From: Chloroflexota bacterium
Lineage (GTDB): Bacteria; Chloroflexota; Anaerolineae; Aggregatilineales; UBA2796
Assembly: GCA_021325095.1 (NCBI GenBank)
Contig: JAJPHV010000013.1
Span: 1 to 35,848, forward strand
Reading direction: 5' to 3'
DNA: 35,848 bases
How positions within the stretch are numbered: the first letter of the stretch is position 1; every line of letters begins with the position of its first letter. The notes below the pieces were generated by a model. That model had not been told where the DNA came from, made no database searches, and saw only the letters and a list, made by a program, of their open reading frames with translations. The translations under genes were made by a program, and so were the position numbers. Below are positions 1-7,514 of this stretch, piece by piece.

Positions 1-20
1 CACCGGGCTAAAGCCCGGTG
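1..20. repeat. GC-rich hairpin repeat
   Basis: CACCGGGCT and AGCCCGGTG form a perfect 9-base inverted repeat around two A residues. The core CGGGCTAAAGCCCG recurs in reverse orientation at 19541-19554, so this is probably a small dispersed hairpin repeat rather than a gene-specific site. It could also end transcription arriving from outside the window. Confidence 0.5.
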
Positions 21-99
21 GGGAATGCGCCACGTCTCCTTTCTCCAACGAACGAACACTTGCACAAACGAACAACGTGTGATGTGATTCGCTTCAGTC

Positions 100-330
100 C
101 GCCCGGATGCCTGACGGCGACGTTCCGTTCGGGCGGTCAGGCGTTAACGTGGCCCGTCGGGGCGAGCGTAGCCTGAGAAGCTCCCTGGTTTACCGGGGAG
201 AGTGATCACAAATAGTACCTTGTGGGCCTCTCTCCGCCCTGTAAGGCGTCCGTTTCTTCGGAATCGGACCGCAAAAGACCTCCCCGCTTTCTCGTCATTT
301 CGAGTTCACCGGAGGAGGTCTTTTGTTTTC
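100..330 (+). ncRNA. Candidate structured small RNA (unassigned family)
   Basis: No gene is visible in 1-401, but the plus strand holds a series of hairpins. GCCTGAC at 109-115 pairs with GTCAGGC at 136-142. CTCCCTGGT pairs with ACCGGGGAG across 181-200. CGCC and GGCG flank CTGTAA near 235-248. GTCCG (248-252) pairs with CGGAC (265-269) around a TTC/GAA inner stem capped by a TTCG tetraloop. A terminator follows at 273-324. The downstream gene lies on the other strand, so a leader controlling it is unlikely on this strand. I do not recognise 6S, SRP, RNase P, tmRNA or a known riboswitch. It may instead be the 3' untranslated region of ftsZ read on the minus strand, or the end of a transcript from outside the window. 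Confidence 0.3.
273..324. terminator. Intrinsic terminator, probably bidirectional
   Basis: AAAAGACCTCC (273-283) and GGAGGTCTTTT (314-324) are perfect 11-base inverted repeats around a 30-base loop that contains a smaller CTCG/CGAG hairpin. On the plus strand the stem is followed by TTTTGTTTT. On the minus strand the four A residues supply a shorter T run. It lies 77 bases past the ftsZ stop codon, so it can end ftsZ and any plus-strand RNA from the left. Confidence 0.7.
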
Positions 331-401
331 CTGATGCCTGTCATGCGGGGTGATGCGTATAAGCAGGTCTAACTTGGCGGTCAGACCTGCCGGAAAAGGT
401 T

Positions 402-1637
402 TCAACGCTTGCGCAGGAACGTTGGAATATCCAGGTCGTCGTTGGAGTAGGGGTTGCCGTTGAACGACGGTGGATTTTCGTTCTGGCGCGGTGCGGGCGG
501 CGGCGGTGCAGCGGGCGGGGTCTGTGGCTGGCGCGGCTGCTGTTCCACTGGCTGTGGAACAGGCGTGCGCAGCGGCGTCGGCGGGACGGGCTGCGCCTGA
601 ACCGGCTGCTGCTGCCGCGCTGACGTGCTGGTACGGCGCTCGCTCATGGCGGGCTTGGGCATCATGCGCGTCGCCACACCGGACTGGCGCTCGAAGCCCG
701 TCGCAATGACGGTGATGCGAATCTGATCGCGCATGTTCTCGTCGATGACCGCGCCGAAGATCAGGTTGACATCGGCGTGCGATGTTTCCTTGATAATGGC
801 CGCGGCCTCGTTGACCTCGAACAGGCTCATGTCGGGGCCGCCTGTCACGTTGAACAGGATGCCACGTGCACCGTCGATGGTTACGTCCAGCAGACTGCTG
901 CTGATAGCGGCTTCGGCGGCCTTGCGGGCACGATCTTCGCCCGACGCCATGCCGACGGCCATCAATGCCGCACCACCCTCGCTCATGATGGTACGCACGT
1001 CGGCGAAGTCCAGGTTGATCAGGCCAGGCACGGTGATCAGTTCGGAAATGCCCTGGATGCCTTGCCGCAGCACGTCGTCGGCCATCCGGAAGGCGTCGTT
1101 CAAACTGGCCCGCTTGTCCACGATTTGCAGCAGGCGGTCATTGGGAATGACGATCAGGGTATCGACTTTGCCCTTCAAGTCCTCGATGCCCATTTCAGCG
1201 GCAGCGATGCGGCGCGATCCCTCAAAGGTGAAGGGACGGGTCACAACGCCGATGGTCAGCGCGCCGAGTTCTTTGGAGACCTGCGCGACGACGGGCGCCG
1301 CGCCGGTTCCGGTGCCGCCGCCCATACCACCGGTGATGAAGACCATGTCCGCGCCGCGCAGGACTTCATAAAGCTCATCCGCCGATTCTTCGGCGGCTTT
1401 GCGGCCAATTTCGGGGTTGCCACCTGCGCCGAGGCCGCGCGTCAGCTTGTCGCCGATCCGCACGCGCGTCCGCGCTTTAGACAGCAGAAGCGACTGGCTG
1501 TCCGTGTTAACCGCAATAAATTCGACGCCCCCCAAACCCTCGTCGATCATCCGGTTGACGGCGTTGCCGCCACCACCGCCCACACCAATGACTTTGATGG
1601 TGGCGAAGTTACTTTCCGGTAACACCATGTCGGACAT
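402..1637 (-). CDS. ftsZ: Cell division protein FtsZ
   Basis: FtsZ is the tubulin-like GTPase that assembles the cytoplasmic division ring. The 411-residue protein has a glycine-rich GTP-binding start (about residues 17-25), the tubulin signature [10 protein letters not shown] at 103-112, and the T7 loop [10 protein letters not shown] near 206-215, whose acidic residues complete the GTPase site of the next subunit. After about residue 317 comes a Pro/Gln-rich linker, then a conserved C-terminal peptide [12 protein letters not shown] that in other bacteria binds FtsA, SepF or ZipA. The ATG at 1637 has GAGGAG eight bases upstream. No ftsA or ftsQ is adjacent in the window, so it appears to be a single-gene unit with its own promoter, ending at the 273-324 terminator. 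Length and motifs are all normal. Confidence 0.98.
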   Translation of the reverse strand: MSDMVLPESNFATIKVIGVGGGGGNAVNRMIDEGLGGVEFIAVNTDSQSLLLSKARTRVRIGDKLTRGLGAGGNPEIGRKAAEESADELYEVLRGADMVFITGGMGGGTGTGAAPVVAQVSKELGALTIGVVTRPFTFEGSRRIAAAEMGIEDLKGKVDTLIVIPNDRLLQIVDKRASLNDAFRMADDVLRQGIQGISELITVPGLINLDFADVRTIMSEGGAALMAVGMASGEDRARKAAEAAISSSLLDVTIDGARGILFNVTGGPDMSLFEVNEAAAIIKETSHADVNLIFGAVIDENMRDQIRITVIATGFERQSGVATRMMPKPAMSERRTSTSARQQQPVQAQPVPPTPLRTPVPQPVEQQPRQPQTPPAAPPPPAPRQNENPPSFNGNPYSNDDLDIPTFLRKR

Positions 1638-1756
1638 ATTATTGCTCCTCAGCTAAAGTGCGAACCACACTGGTGCGCCGTGTGTGGCGACTGGTCATAC
1701 AGGGCGGTACGAGATTTTAATTGGTATTTATAACCTTTGACTGCCATTGTACGCAA

Positions 1757-1775
1757 CTTCCCTATTTAAGGGAAG
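1757..1775. promoter_or_regulatory. Inverted repeat upstream of ftsZ
   Basis: CTTCCCT and AGGGAAG form a perfect 7-base inverted repeat around ATTTA, about 120 bases upstream of the ftsZ start. It could be an operator or an RNA hairpin in the ftsZ leader. Nothing in the window identifies a binding protein. Confidence 0.3.
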
Positions 1776-1968
1776 CGGTACTCTCAGGCCATGCGCGCAA
1801 ATTGCTGTCCGGCACGCTCACGCTCCGTATATTCTATCCACTTTCTAACTCATCCGTAACCCGGATGATAGGTCGGAGGGGTGAGGACGGAGCGCAAGGC
1901 GGGCAAAGAGAGTATGATCGATCTGGTTTCCACTTATACCTTGCTCAATCGGCTCACCGCCCGGTTTT

Positions 1969-1980
1969 GAAAGCGCTTCC
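1969..1980. promoter_or_regulatory. LacI/CcpA-like palindrome
   Basis: GAAAGCGCTTCC contains the palindrome AAGCGCTT with a central CG step, the pattern typical of LacI-family operators. It lies about 260 bases upstream of the peptide-binding protein gene. No LacI-family regulator is present in the window, so the assignment rests on the motif alone. Confidence 0.25.
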
Positions 1981-2009
1981 TGGCTCATGCTGCCTGTTGT
2001 AATACAGCT

Positions 2010-2222
2010 ATGACCGCCTTCGAGGATTTGCTCGACGACATTTTCGACGGCCAGAAAACAGCCCTCTATGCTGAGTTTGAGCGTTGGCTGCGGCACTCGC
2101 GCCGATTCAGGGCCTTCGCCGCCAGAAATCATAAAAGCGATCTAACGCCTGGAAACCAACTGATTTTCGATGGTCTCGCAATATGTTTAATCAGGATGCG
2201 GGTTGTTATACTTTCCGGCTGA
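2010..2222 (+). pseudogene. Truncated N-terminal fragment of an unknown protein
   Basis: The first 43 or so codons from the ATG at 2010 read like a real soluble protein. They are rich in charged and aromatic residues, with stretches such as FEDLLDDIFDG and LYAEFERWLRHSRRFRAFA, which resemble the amphipathic start of a larger bacterial protein. After roughly position 2138 the reading becomes unconvincing, and the frame closes at 2222, just inside the region upstream of the next gene. I infer a gene truncated by deletion or frameshift. I cannot name the family. No clear ribosome-binding site precedes the ATG, which also supports decay. A genuine 70-residue protein is possible but less likely. 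Confidence 0.4.
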
Positions 2223-2238
2223 AGCGAGGAGAGTTGTT

Positions 2239-3897
2239 ATGCGTTCCAGACAAAGACGTCTGCTGGTGCTGGCAACCCTGGTTGCATTTGGTCTTTTGGC
2301 CTGCGCCGCGATAGCCCTGATCGTCAACATGCTGGCGGCCAGCCGCCGCGTTACCGCTGACCCGATCAGGAACCGGATCGTGTACGGGTTGACGCTGATG
2401 CCGAGCGGCTTTGATCCGCACATCAACAGTTCGTCCGAGATCGGGATCGTGTTGCGCTCGGTTTACGATACGCTGGTGTACCGCGATCCGCAGTCGAAGG
2501 CGTTTGTCCCCGGGCTGGCCGAGAAGTGGGAAGTCTCGACGGATGGGCTGACCTATACCTTCCATTTGAAAAGCGGCGTGAAGTTCCATGACGGCACGCC
2601 CTTCGATGCCAATGCCGTCGCTGCCACGCTGGATCGCGTGACCGACCCGGCCATCAAGTCGCAGAAAGCGTTGTACCTGCTTGGCCCCTACGACCATTAT
2701 ACAGTCGTCGATCCACAAACAATCCAGATCGTGCTGAAGTCGCCCTATGCACCGCTGCTGGACGGTCTGGCGCAGGTGTACCTGGGTATCGCCAGCCCCA
2801 CTGCACTGAAGACCTACGATAGTGCTCGTTACCAGTTCCACCAGGTCGGAACCGGCCCCTACGCGATGATCGATTATATTCCTGGCGATCACGTCACCCT
2901 GCGCCGCAATCCCGATTACACCTGGGGGCCACCGTTTTACACAGCGCCCGGCCCGTATTCGATTGACGAGATCGTGTTCCGCTTCTTCCCGGACCCGGCA
3001 ACCCGCGCCCCGGCGCTGGAAACGGGCGACGCCAACGTTATGGGCGAACTCTCGCCCACCGACGCCATCCTGTTCACGGGCAACACTAACATTCGGTTGT
3101 ACCCTCAGCCGATCCCCGGCGAGCCGATGCAGTTCCTTTTCAACACGACACGCGCGCCAACAGACAAGCTGGAAGTGCGGCAGGCGCTCATCCTGGCGAC
3201 GAACCGGAGCGCTGTCGTCGATGCCGTCTTCCAACAATTCTCGCCCGTCGCCTATGGGCCGCTCTCAGCCGTCACGCCTTTCTATGCCCTGCAAGTCAAG
3301 ACCATGTATCCCTACAACAGCGCACAGGCTCTCGATCTGCTTGGTAAGGCGGGCTACAGCGATTCGGGTGGTGATAAAATCCTTGACCAGAACAACACCA
3401 AACTGCATCTGACCATGATTGTGCCACCCTGGGGATTGATCCCGCAGGTGGCGCAGAAGATCCAGAGCCAGTGGCGTGACCTGGGCATCGAGCTGGAGTT
3501 GAGGCAGGTTCCTGGTTTCACGGCGCTGGTGGCAGCGGCCCAGAGCGGTGACTATAACCTGATCGCTTACGATACGTCGGGCGTTGATCCGAGCGTGCTG
3601 GACACGGTATACCGTTCGGATGGGCCGTTCAACTGGACACACTACCAGAGCGGCGATATGGATCACTGGCTGGCGCAGGGCGAGGCTGCTTCCGACCTGG
3701 AAACACGCCAGAATATGTACCTGGCCGTGCAGAATCACGTTATGGAACAGGCGCTTATCCTGCCTATCCGCGATTACGTGAACCTGAATGGCGCGACGGC
3801 CAACGTCGGCAACCTGAGTTTTGACGCCTATGGCTGGTTCCCCCTGCTGGCGAACCTGACCCTGAATGAACCGGGCAAATCCGGTGGCAGTCCGTAG
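2239..3897 (+). CDS. Peptide/dipeptide ABC transporter substrate-binding protein (family 5)
   Basis: This is an extracytoplasmic solute-binding protein of the DppA/OppA type, which captures peptides, nickel or related solutes for an ABC importer. The ATG at 2239 follows AGGAG by seven bases; an upstream in-frame start at 2203 lacks this, so 2239 is preferred, giving 552 residues. Residues 8-35 are a hydrophobic signal or anchor. They include LLAC, which may be a lipobox, though the hydrophobic run continues past the Cys. The mature part has the usual start (YGLTLMPSGFDPH), the segment LAEKWEVSTDGLTYTFHL and KFHDGTPFDA, all typical of SBP_bac_5. The permease gene follows two bases after the stop. 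The ligand cannot be told from sequence. Confidence 0.93.
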   Translation: MRSRQRRLLVLATLVAFGLLACAAIALIVNMLAASRRVTADPIRNRIVYGLTLMPSGFDPHINSSSEIGIVLRSVYDTLVYRDPQSKAFVPGLAEKWEVSTDGLTYTFHLKSGVKFHDGTPFDANAVAATLDRVTDPAIKSQKALYLLGPYDHYTVVDPQTIQIVLKSPYAPLLDGLAQVYLGIASPTALKTYDSARYQFHQVGTGPYAMIDYIPGDHVTLRRNPDYTWGPPFYTAPGPYSIDEIVFRFFPDPATRAPALETGDANVMGELSPTDAILFTGNTNIRLYPQPIPGEPMQFLFNTTRAPTDKLEVRQALILATNRSAVVDAVFQQFSPVAYGPLSAVTPFYALQVKTMYPYNSAQALDLLGKAGYSDSGGDKILDQNNTKLHLTMIVPPWGLIPQVAQKIQSQWRDLGIELELRQVPGFTALVAAAQSGDYNLIAYDTSGVDPSVLDTVYRSDGPFNWTHYQSGDMDHWLAQGEAASDLETRQNMYLAVQNHVMEQALILPIRDYVNLNGATANVGNLSFDAYGWFPLLANLTLNEPGKSGGSP

Positions 3898-3899
3898 CG

Positions 3900-4826
3900 T
3901 TGAGCGTATATCTGCTCCGGCGAACCGGCGCAGCTCTGCTCACTATCTGGCTGGCGCTCACTCTGGCCTTTTGGGCGCTGCGAATCGTGCCCGGCGACGC
4001 GATGGCGGCACGGCTGGCACAGGCTGGCGCGTCGAACGCTCAGATCGCTGAACGGCGGGCGGCGTTGGGGCTGGACCGCCCCACCCTGATCCAGTATGTT
4101 CAGACGCTGACCGGCCTGCTGAGAGGCGACCTGGGAAATTCTATCGTCAGTGGGCGGCCCGTCTCTGAGATGATCGGCGAACAGCTTGGCGCGACGGCGA
4201 TGCTGGCAGCGGGCGCGCTGGTCATCGCGGTGCTGGCGGGCGTGGCCTTTGGCGTCTTTGCTGTCACGAGCTGCTTTCGCTGGGTGCGCAATGGCATAGC
4301 GATACTGGTGGCGCTCATCCTTTCTGCGCCTGTCTACTGGGTAGGCACGCTGGCGATCTATCTGTTCAGCGTCTGGCTGCGCTGGCTGCCCTCGACGGGC
4401 AGCGGCGATCTGCGGCATTTGCTTCTGCCCTGGCTGGCGCTTGGCCTGAGCCTGTCCGGGAGTATTGCCCGCGTCACTGCCGGTAGTCTGAATGAAGCAC
4501 GCCACGCCGATTTTGTACGCACGGCGCGTGCCAAAGGGCTGCACGAAAGACAGATCGTGTTCCAGCACATGCTGCGCGCCGGGATCGGCCCGATCCTGTC
4601 GGTTATTGCGCTGCAAACAGGCTTCCTGTTGGGCGGGGCTGTCGTGACGGAAGCGTTGTTTGTCCGGCAGGGCATCGGGCAGGTGCTCCTGAGCGCTATC
4701 CAGGACAAGGATTTCCCGGTGGTACAGGGCATCGTCGTCCTGAGTGCCGTTTTCTACAGCGCCATCAACACGCTGGTCGATGTGCTGATCGGGGTGCTTG
4801 ATCCCCGCGTCCGGGTGACAGACTGA
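3900..4826 (+). CDS. ABC transporter permease, DppB/OppB type
   Basis: This is an inner-membrane channel subunit of a peptide-type ABC importer. The 308-residue protein has an N-terminal membrane helix (about 7-30), the family segment RAALGLDRP near residues 51-60, and a block of further helices. The EAA loop that docks the ATPase is visible in EARHADFVRTARAKGL. The C-terminus FYSAINTLVDVLIGVLDPR is typical of DppB. The TTG start at 3900 is two bases after the upstream stop, so the two genes are co-transcribed and probably translationally coupled. No second permease (DppC) or ATPase (DppD/DppF) follows. The system is incomplete here and must borrow subunits, have them elsewhere, or be degenerate. 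Confidence 0.93.
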   Translation: MSVYLLRRTGAALLTIWLALTLAFWALRIVPGDAMAARLAQAGASNAQIAERRAALGLDRPTLIQYVQTLTGLLRGDLGNSIVSGRPVSEMIGEQLGATAMLAAGALVIAVLAGVAFGVFAVTSCFRWVRNGIAILVALILSAPVYWVGTLAIYLFSVWLRWLPSTGSGDLRHLLLPWLALGLSLSGSIARVTAGSLNEARHADFVRTARAKGLHERQIVFQHMLRAGIGPILSVIALQTGFLLGGAVVTEALFVRQGIGQVLLSAIQDKDFPVVQGIVVLSAVFYSAINTLVDVLIGVLDPRVRVTD

Positions 4827-4833
4827 AGGGTTG

Positions 4834-4865
4834 CCTGATCCCCTGTTTGGCAGGCGCGGATCAGG
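4834..4865. terminator. Hairpin after the DppB-type permease
   Basis: CCTGATCC (4834-4841) pairs with GGATCAGG (4858-4865), and an inner CCTG/CAGG stem closes a TTTGG loop. It begins seven bases past the permease stop codon. No T run follows, so it is either a weak or factor-assisted terminator or a 3'-end stabiliser. Confidence 0.45.
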
Positions 4866-5001
4866 CGTCATTGGTCTACTAACCACGGGCTACATTCGAT
4901 TGGGTCGAGCAGGTTACTTGAAGATCGTGCCGCGCGAGACCAGCCCGTAGGAGATTGTCCCATACCTCTTGATCAGCATGAAAATTGATGGGCGGTTGAG
5001 G

Positions 5002-5184
5002 TCAACAGGCCCATCCGGTAATGCCGATCAGCGCTGTCATCATGCTCGTTTGCTCTTTCGCGGGGCAGGTGTGAGATAAGCTCGCCACATTACCCTCTGA
5101 AGTTCCATATACATAAACTCTGAAATCAGCATTCCGCTGGCCTATAGATACTTCTTTTACGCTGTGATCGCTGATCCATTTCAC
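5002..5184 (-). pseudogene. Displaced C-terminal segment of the glycosyltransferase
   Basis: This reading frame continues the upstream glycosyltransferase if one base is dropped from the run of eight G (plus strand) at 5195-5202. In the shifted frame the protein would read on through FLVKWISDHS and RVYVYGTSEG. These resemble the usual C-terminal end of GT39-type enzymes, where a small soluble region ends in a short beta strand. It is not an independent gene. The shift may be a real mutation, a phase-variable tract, or a sequencing or assembly error in the homopolymer. Confidence 0.6.
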
Positions 5185-6601
5185 GAGAAACGGCGGGGGG
5201 GGTGGCTAATGCTGATTGGAACAACACAATCCATACATTGCAGTGAGAGCGGACGAGCTTATCCATATCTGCTTCATTGGTAGGAATGCTTTGGGCAGAT
5301 CGCGCATCAAGTTCAGGATAATAGTAAGCAAAATATTCCTGAACAGGACTGATTAGCACATCATGTGATTCGACATGCTGAAAGAGATAACGTGCCGCGC
5401 CGCGAAAGTCCACTTTTAGTGGGAAGTATAGGTCAGTGAGTGGGCGAATCCAAACGAGAAAGCAAATAGCAATAAGCAATGTTCCTGTATACTGAGAAAG
5501 ATGAGGCACACGGCGTGACTGAAAAAACTGAATGCACGCAGTTGCAATTGCCAACACCGAATAGGGTGAAAAGATCACAAGCTGTCGCGCCGAAAATGGG
5601 TAACCTGTCCGCAGATCAAGAGCGATAATGGTGCCCATTCCCCCAAAGAGCAGAAGCAGGATCAAAGACAAGTATGTCACATTACGTCGATTGGCGCGGC
5701 GGCGAAGCGCGATATATAGAGCCAGAAATAGGAATATGCCGTAGATTGTTGCGCCGACGAAGAATACCATCTTGTAGGTGTTAAACACCATTTGGGTCAG
5801 TTCTGGCGATGCATCTTGACCAACGAAGCGCTGGCCCAATGTTCCATCAAAAAACAGACTTACAAATACAGCGATCAGGTTCGGTGGAAGCGATTCCCAG
5901 GAGGATTTTTGAGGAGCAGCAGTAAGGTAATGAATCAGGAAAGGGCCGTAGAGTATGGCAATGCTGGAACACGCCAGGATGAAGTGCAGAACCTTTTCCT
6001 TTTCTTTGCGATTGAACAACAGCATCCAAAAACCACAGATCGCAACCGGAAATAAGGTATATAGTTGAGAATACAGAGCCAGAACAGTTACAATCACGTA
6101 TAGTATCCACCAGCGTCGTCTATCTTCCTCAACTGCTCTCACCAGTGTATATACACTGAGTAATATCAGGAGCGTAGGTAGCACGTAAAAGCGTGCTTCG
6201 CGTGAGTATTGCACGTGGAGCGGCAAAATTGCCAGCAGGCAGGCTGCCAAAACACCAACACTTCTGCCGAACAGATAACTTCCCAAATGATACAGCACGT
6301 AGACACCAAGTACGCCCCACAAAACGTAAGGTAAGCGCAGCATACCTTCTGAAGTTCCAAGAAACTTATAAGCATAATGGGAAACGATATAGTCCAGTGG
6401 AGCACCGCCTGCATCTGTTGTAGTTGGGAAGATGACTCGCAACAGTCCCTGTCGGGCAATTAACATTTGATAGATTTCATCTTGCCAAAAACTATTTATG
6501 TCCAGGTTAATAATGCGAATCGTCGCAGATAGAATAAGCAGGATCGAAACAGCATCTCTGTCTATGATCGACCAGTATCTCTGTATTGGTGATTGAGACA
6601 T
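5126..6601 (-). CDS. GT39-like membrane glycosyltransferase, frameshifted near its C-terminus
   Basis: This is a polytopic GT-C fold glycosyltransferase (PMT/ArnT-like), expected to move a sugar from a lipid-phosphate donor to a protein or envelope glycan outside the membrane. The first periplasmic loop has the catalytic-type pair DE at residues 41-42 in FWQDEIYQ. A second conserved loop YSREARFY lies at 132-139. About ten hydrophobic helices follow. The ATG at 6601 is chosen because MSQSPIQRYW begins just before the first helix; a longer reading to 6748 adds an unlikely tail. The final 22 or so residues (after ATPP) are out of keeping with the family. The homologous end lies in another frame reaching 5002, switched at a homopolymer at 5195-5202. 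Base composition is visibly more AT-rich than its neighbours, which suggests transfer. The acceptor is unknown. Confidence 0.85.
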   Translation of the reverse strand: MSQSPIQRYWSIIDRDAVSILLILSATIRIINLDINSFWQDEIYQMLIARQGLLRVIFPTTTDAGGAPLDYIVSHYAYKFLGTSEGMLRLPYVLWGVLGVYVLYHLGSYLFGRSVGVLAACLLAILPLHVQYSREARFYVLPTLLILLSVYTLVRAVEEDRRRWWILYVIVTVLALYSQLYTLFPVAICGFWMLLFNRKEKEKVLHFILACSSIAILYGPFLIHYLTAAPQKSSWESLPPNLIAVFVSLFFDGTLGQRFVGQDASPELTQMVFNTYKMVFFVGATIYGIFLFLALYIALRRRANRRNVTYLSLILLLLFGGMGTIIALDLRTGYPFSARQLVIFSPYSVLAIATACIQFFQSRRVPHLSQYTGTLLIAICFLVWIRPLTDLYFPLKVDFRGAARYLFQHVESHDVLISPVQEYFAYYYPELDARSAQSIPTNEADMDKLVRSHCNVWIVLFQSALATPPAVSREMDQRSQRKRSIYRPAEC

Positions 6602-6741
6602 TATTGTTTTGAGACCTTTACCTTTGGAGGCAGCTTGTGTAAAACGCAGTTTGTCCGGCCTGAAAAAGCACTGCGTAGCCCTCCTGATGTACATTTCACG
6701 GAAGCCGTCCGCGGATACTGCCAAACAAGACAATACCCAAG

Positions 6742-6755
6742 CATACAATTGTATG
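6742..6755. promoter_or_regulatory. Perfect 14-base palindrome, candidate operator
   Basis: CATACAATTGTATG is a perfect 14-base palindrome about 140 bases upstream of the glycosyltransferase start. Its half-site resembles those bound by GntR- and TetR-type dimers, but no local regulator is assigned. Confidence 0.35.
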
Positions 6756-6804
6756 TATCAAGAAGCGACTCAACAAATGCGTGCAAGACTGTGCGCCAAT
6801 GTGC

Positions 6805-6835
6805 ATCGTATCTTGCTGCTGCGGCAAGATACGAT
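6805..6835. promoter_or_regulatory. Long hairpin, 12-base perfect stem
   Basis: ATCGTATCTTGC (6805-6816) and GCAAGATACGAT (6824-6835) pair perfectly around a 7-base loop. It has no T tract. It may be a protein-binding site or RNA structure in the divergent region between the glycosyltransferase and FHA genes. Confidence 0.4.
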
Positions 6836-7073
6836 CTGTGCTGTCTGACGGCAGAAATGCCCTGGCTCATCTCGCTAAAGTGTGCAGCGTGACCAGTGCA
6901 GCGATGAAAGAGACAGAGATACGTTTCAGATTGACGCGAAATTCGTAGATAGTGACGATGACATGAGACTGTATTGTGAATTTGAGGAGTTTTTCACGAA
7001 TAATTTGACCTGAACGGGGAATTTTCCTGGCATACTGAGAATTACCAACAACATCACTTGCGCAGAGCCGCTC

Positions 7074-7424
7074 ATGTCTACCGAACCCTCATCTCAGCCA
7101 AACGTACTCACGCTCACTATCCGTGACAAATCCATCGTCGTACCAGAATGCAATCATATCGTTGTGGGTCGTCGTGCACCCACAGGTCAGGCACAGCCAG
7201 ACATCGATCTCAGCCCTTTTTCGGCAGAAATTAAAGGCGTCTCCCGGCGCCACCTCCGCATCGTTCACCTGGGTGGAACAGCAGTCCTGGTCAATGATCT
7301 GTACAGCGCCAATGGCACATGGCTCAACGGCGAGCGCCTGAAGCCGCTTATCGAGTATCCGTTGAACGATGGCGACCTGCTCAGGTTAGGTCAGCTTGAG
7401 ATTGTGGTTAAGTTTGGCACTTAG
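7074..7424 (+). CDS. FHA domain protein
   Basis: This 116-residue protein is essentially one forkhead-associated domain, a module that binds phosphothreonine peptides and links Ser/Thr kinases to their targets. Visible FHA features are GRR at 32-34, the strand GVSRRHLRI at 55-63, the loop DLYSANGTWLNG at 75-86, and the closing LNDGDLLRLG at 97-106. These place the phosphopeptide-binding Arg, Ser/Arg, His and Asn in their usual order. It lacks any second domain, signal or membrane segment, so it is probably a small cytoplasmic adaptor. No kinase is nearby, so its partner cannot be named. It converges on the dehydrogenase gene at 7515. Confidence 0.93.
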   Translation: MSTEPSSQPNVLTLTIRDKSIVVPECNHIVVGRRAPTGQAQPDIDLSPFSAEIKGVSRRHLRIVHLGGTAVLVNDLYSANGTWLNGERLKPLIEYPLNDGDLLRLGQLEIVVKFGT

Positions 7425-7514
7425 CCAGGGGGCATCACTCAGGTGTCTGAGCATCTGGCTCGCCACTCCTGGCCCTATCAGTTTCCACGGCGTATTGAAA
7501 GGGGAAACCCGGTG

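Larger units (their letters stand above)
1638..2009. other. Gene-free region upstream of ftsZ
   Basis: This stretch has no convincing coding region. It should hold the ftsZ promoter on the minus strand. The only clear structures are the inverted repeat at 1757-1775 and a palindromic site at 1969-1980, listed separately. Confidence 0.5.
6602..7073. other. Gene-free divergent region between glycosyltransferase and FHA gene
   Basis: No convincing gene lies in this 472-base AT-richer stretch; the open frames here overlap one another on both strands and resemble nothing. It separates divergent genes, so both promoters should lie in it. It holds two strong symmetrical sites, at 6742-6755 and 6805-6835, listed separately. 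Confidence 0.5.

Noticed and set aside
171..200. CTGAGA at 173-178, as in thiamine riboswitches
   Set aside because: The other conserved thiamine-riboswitch segments are not present and no thiamine gene follows.
777..1622. Long plus-strand open frame opposite ftsZ
   Set aside because: It is an antisense shadow of a clear ftsZ gene, with a composition of the kind produced by GC-rich codons read backwards and no recognisable domain.
2203..2238. Upstream start for the peptide-binding protein
   Set aside because: The extra 12 residues precede the signal peptide and lack a ribosome-binding site, whereas the ATG at 2239 has AGGAG at proper spacing.
6593..6892. Overlapping open frames between the glycosyltransferase and FHA genes
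   Set aside because: Several frames on both strands cross the same hairpins with no similarity to known proteins and no ribosome-binding sites.
7423..7460. AGCCAG / CTGGCT inverted repeat between convergent genes
   Set aside because: The six-base stem with a 26-base loop and no T run is too weak to call as a terminator.
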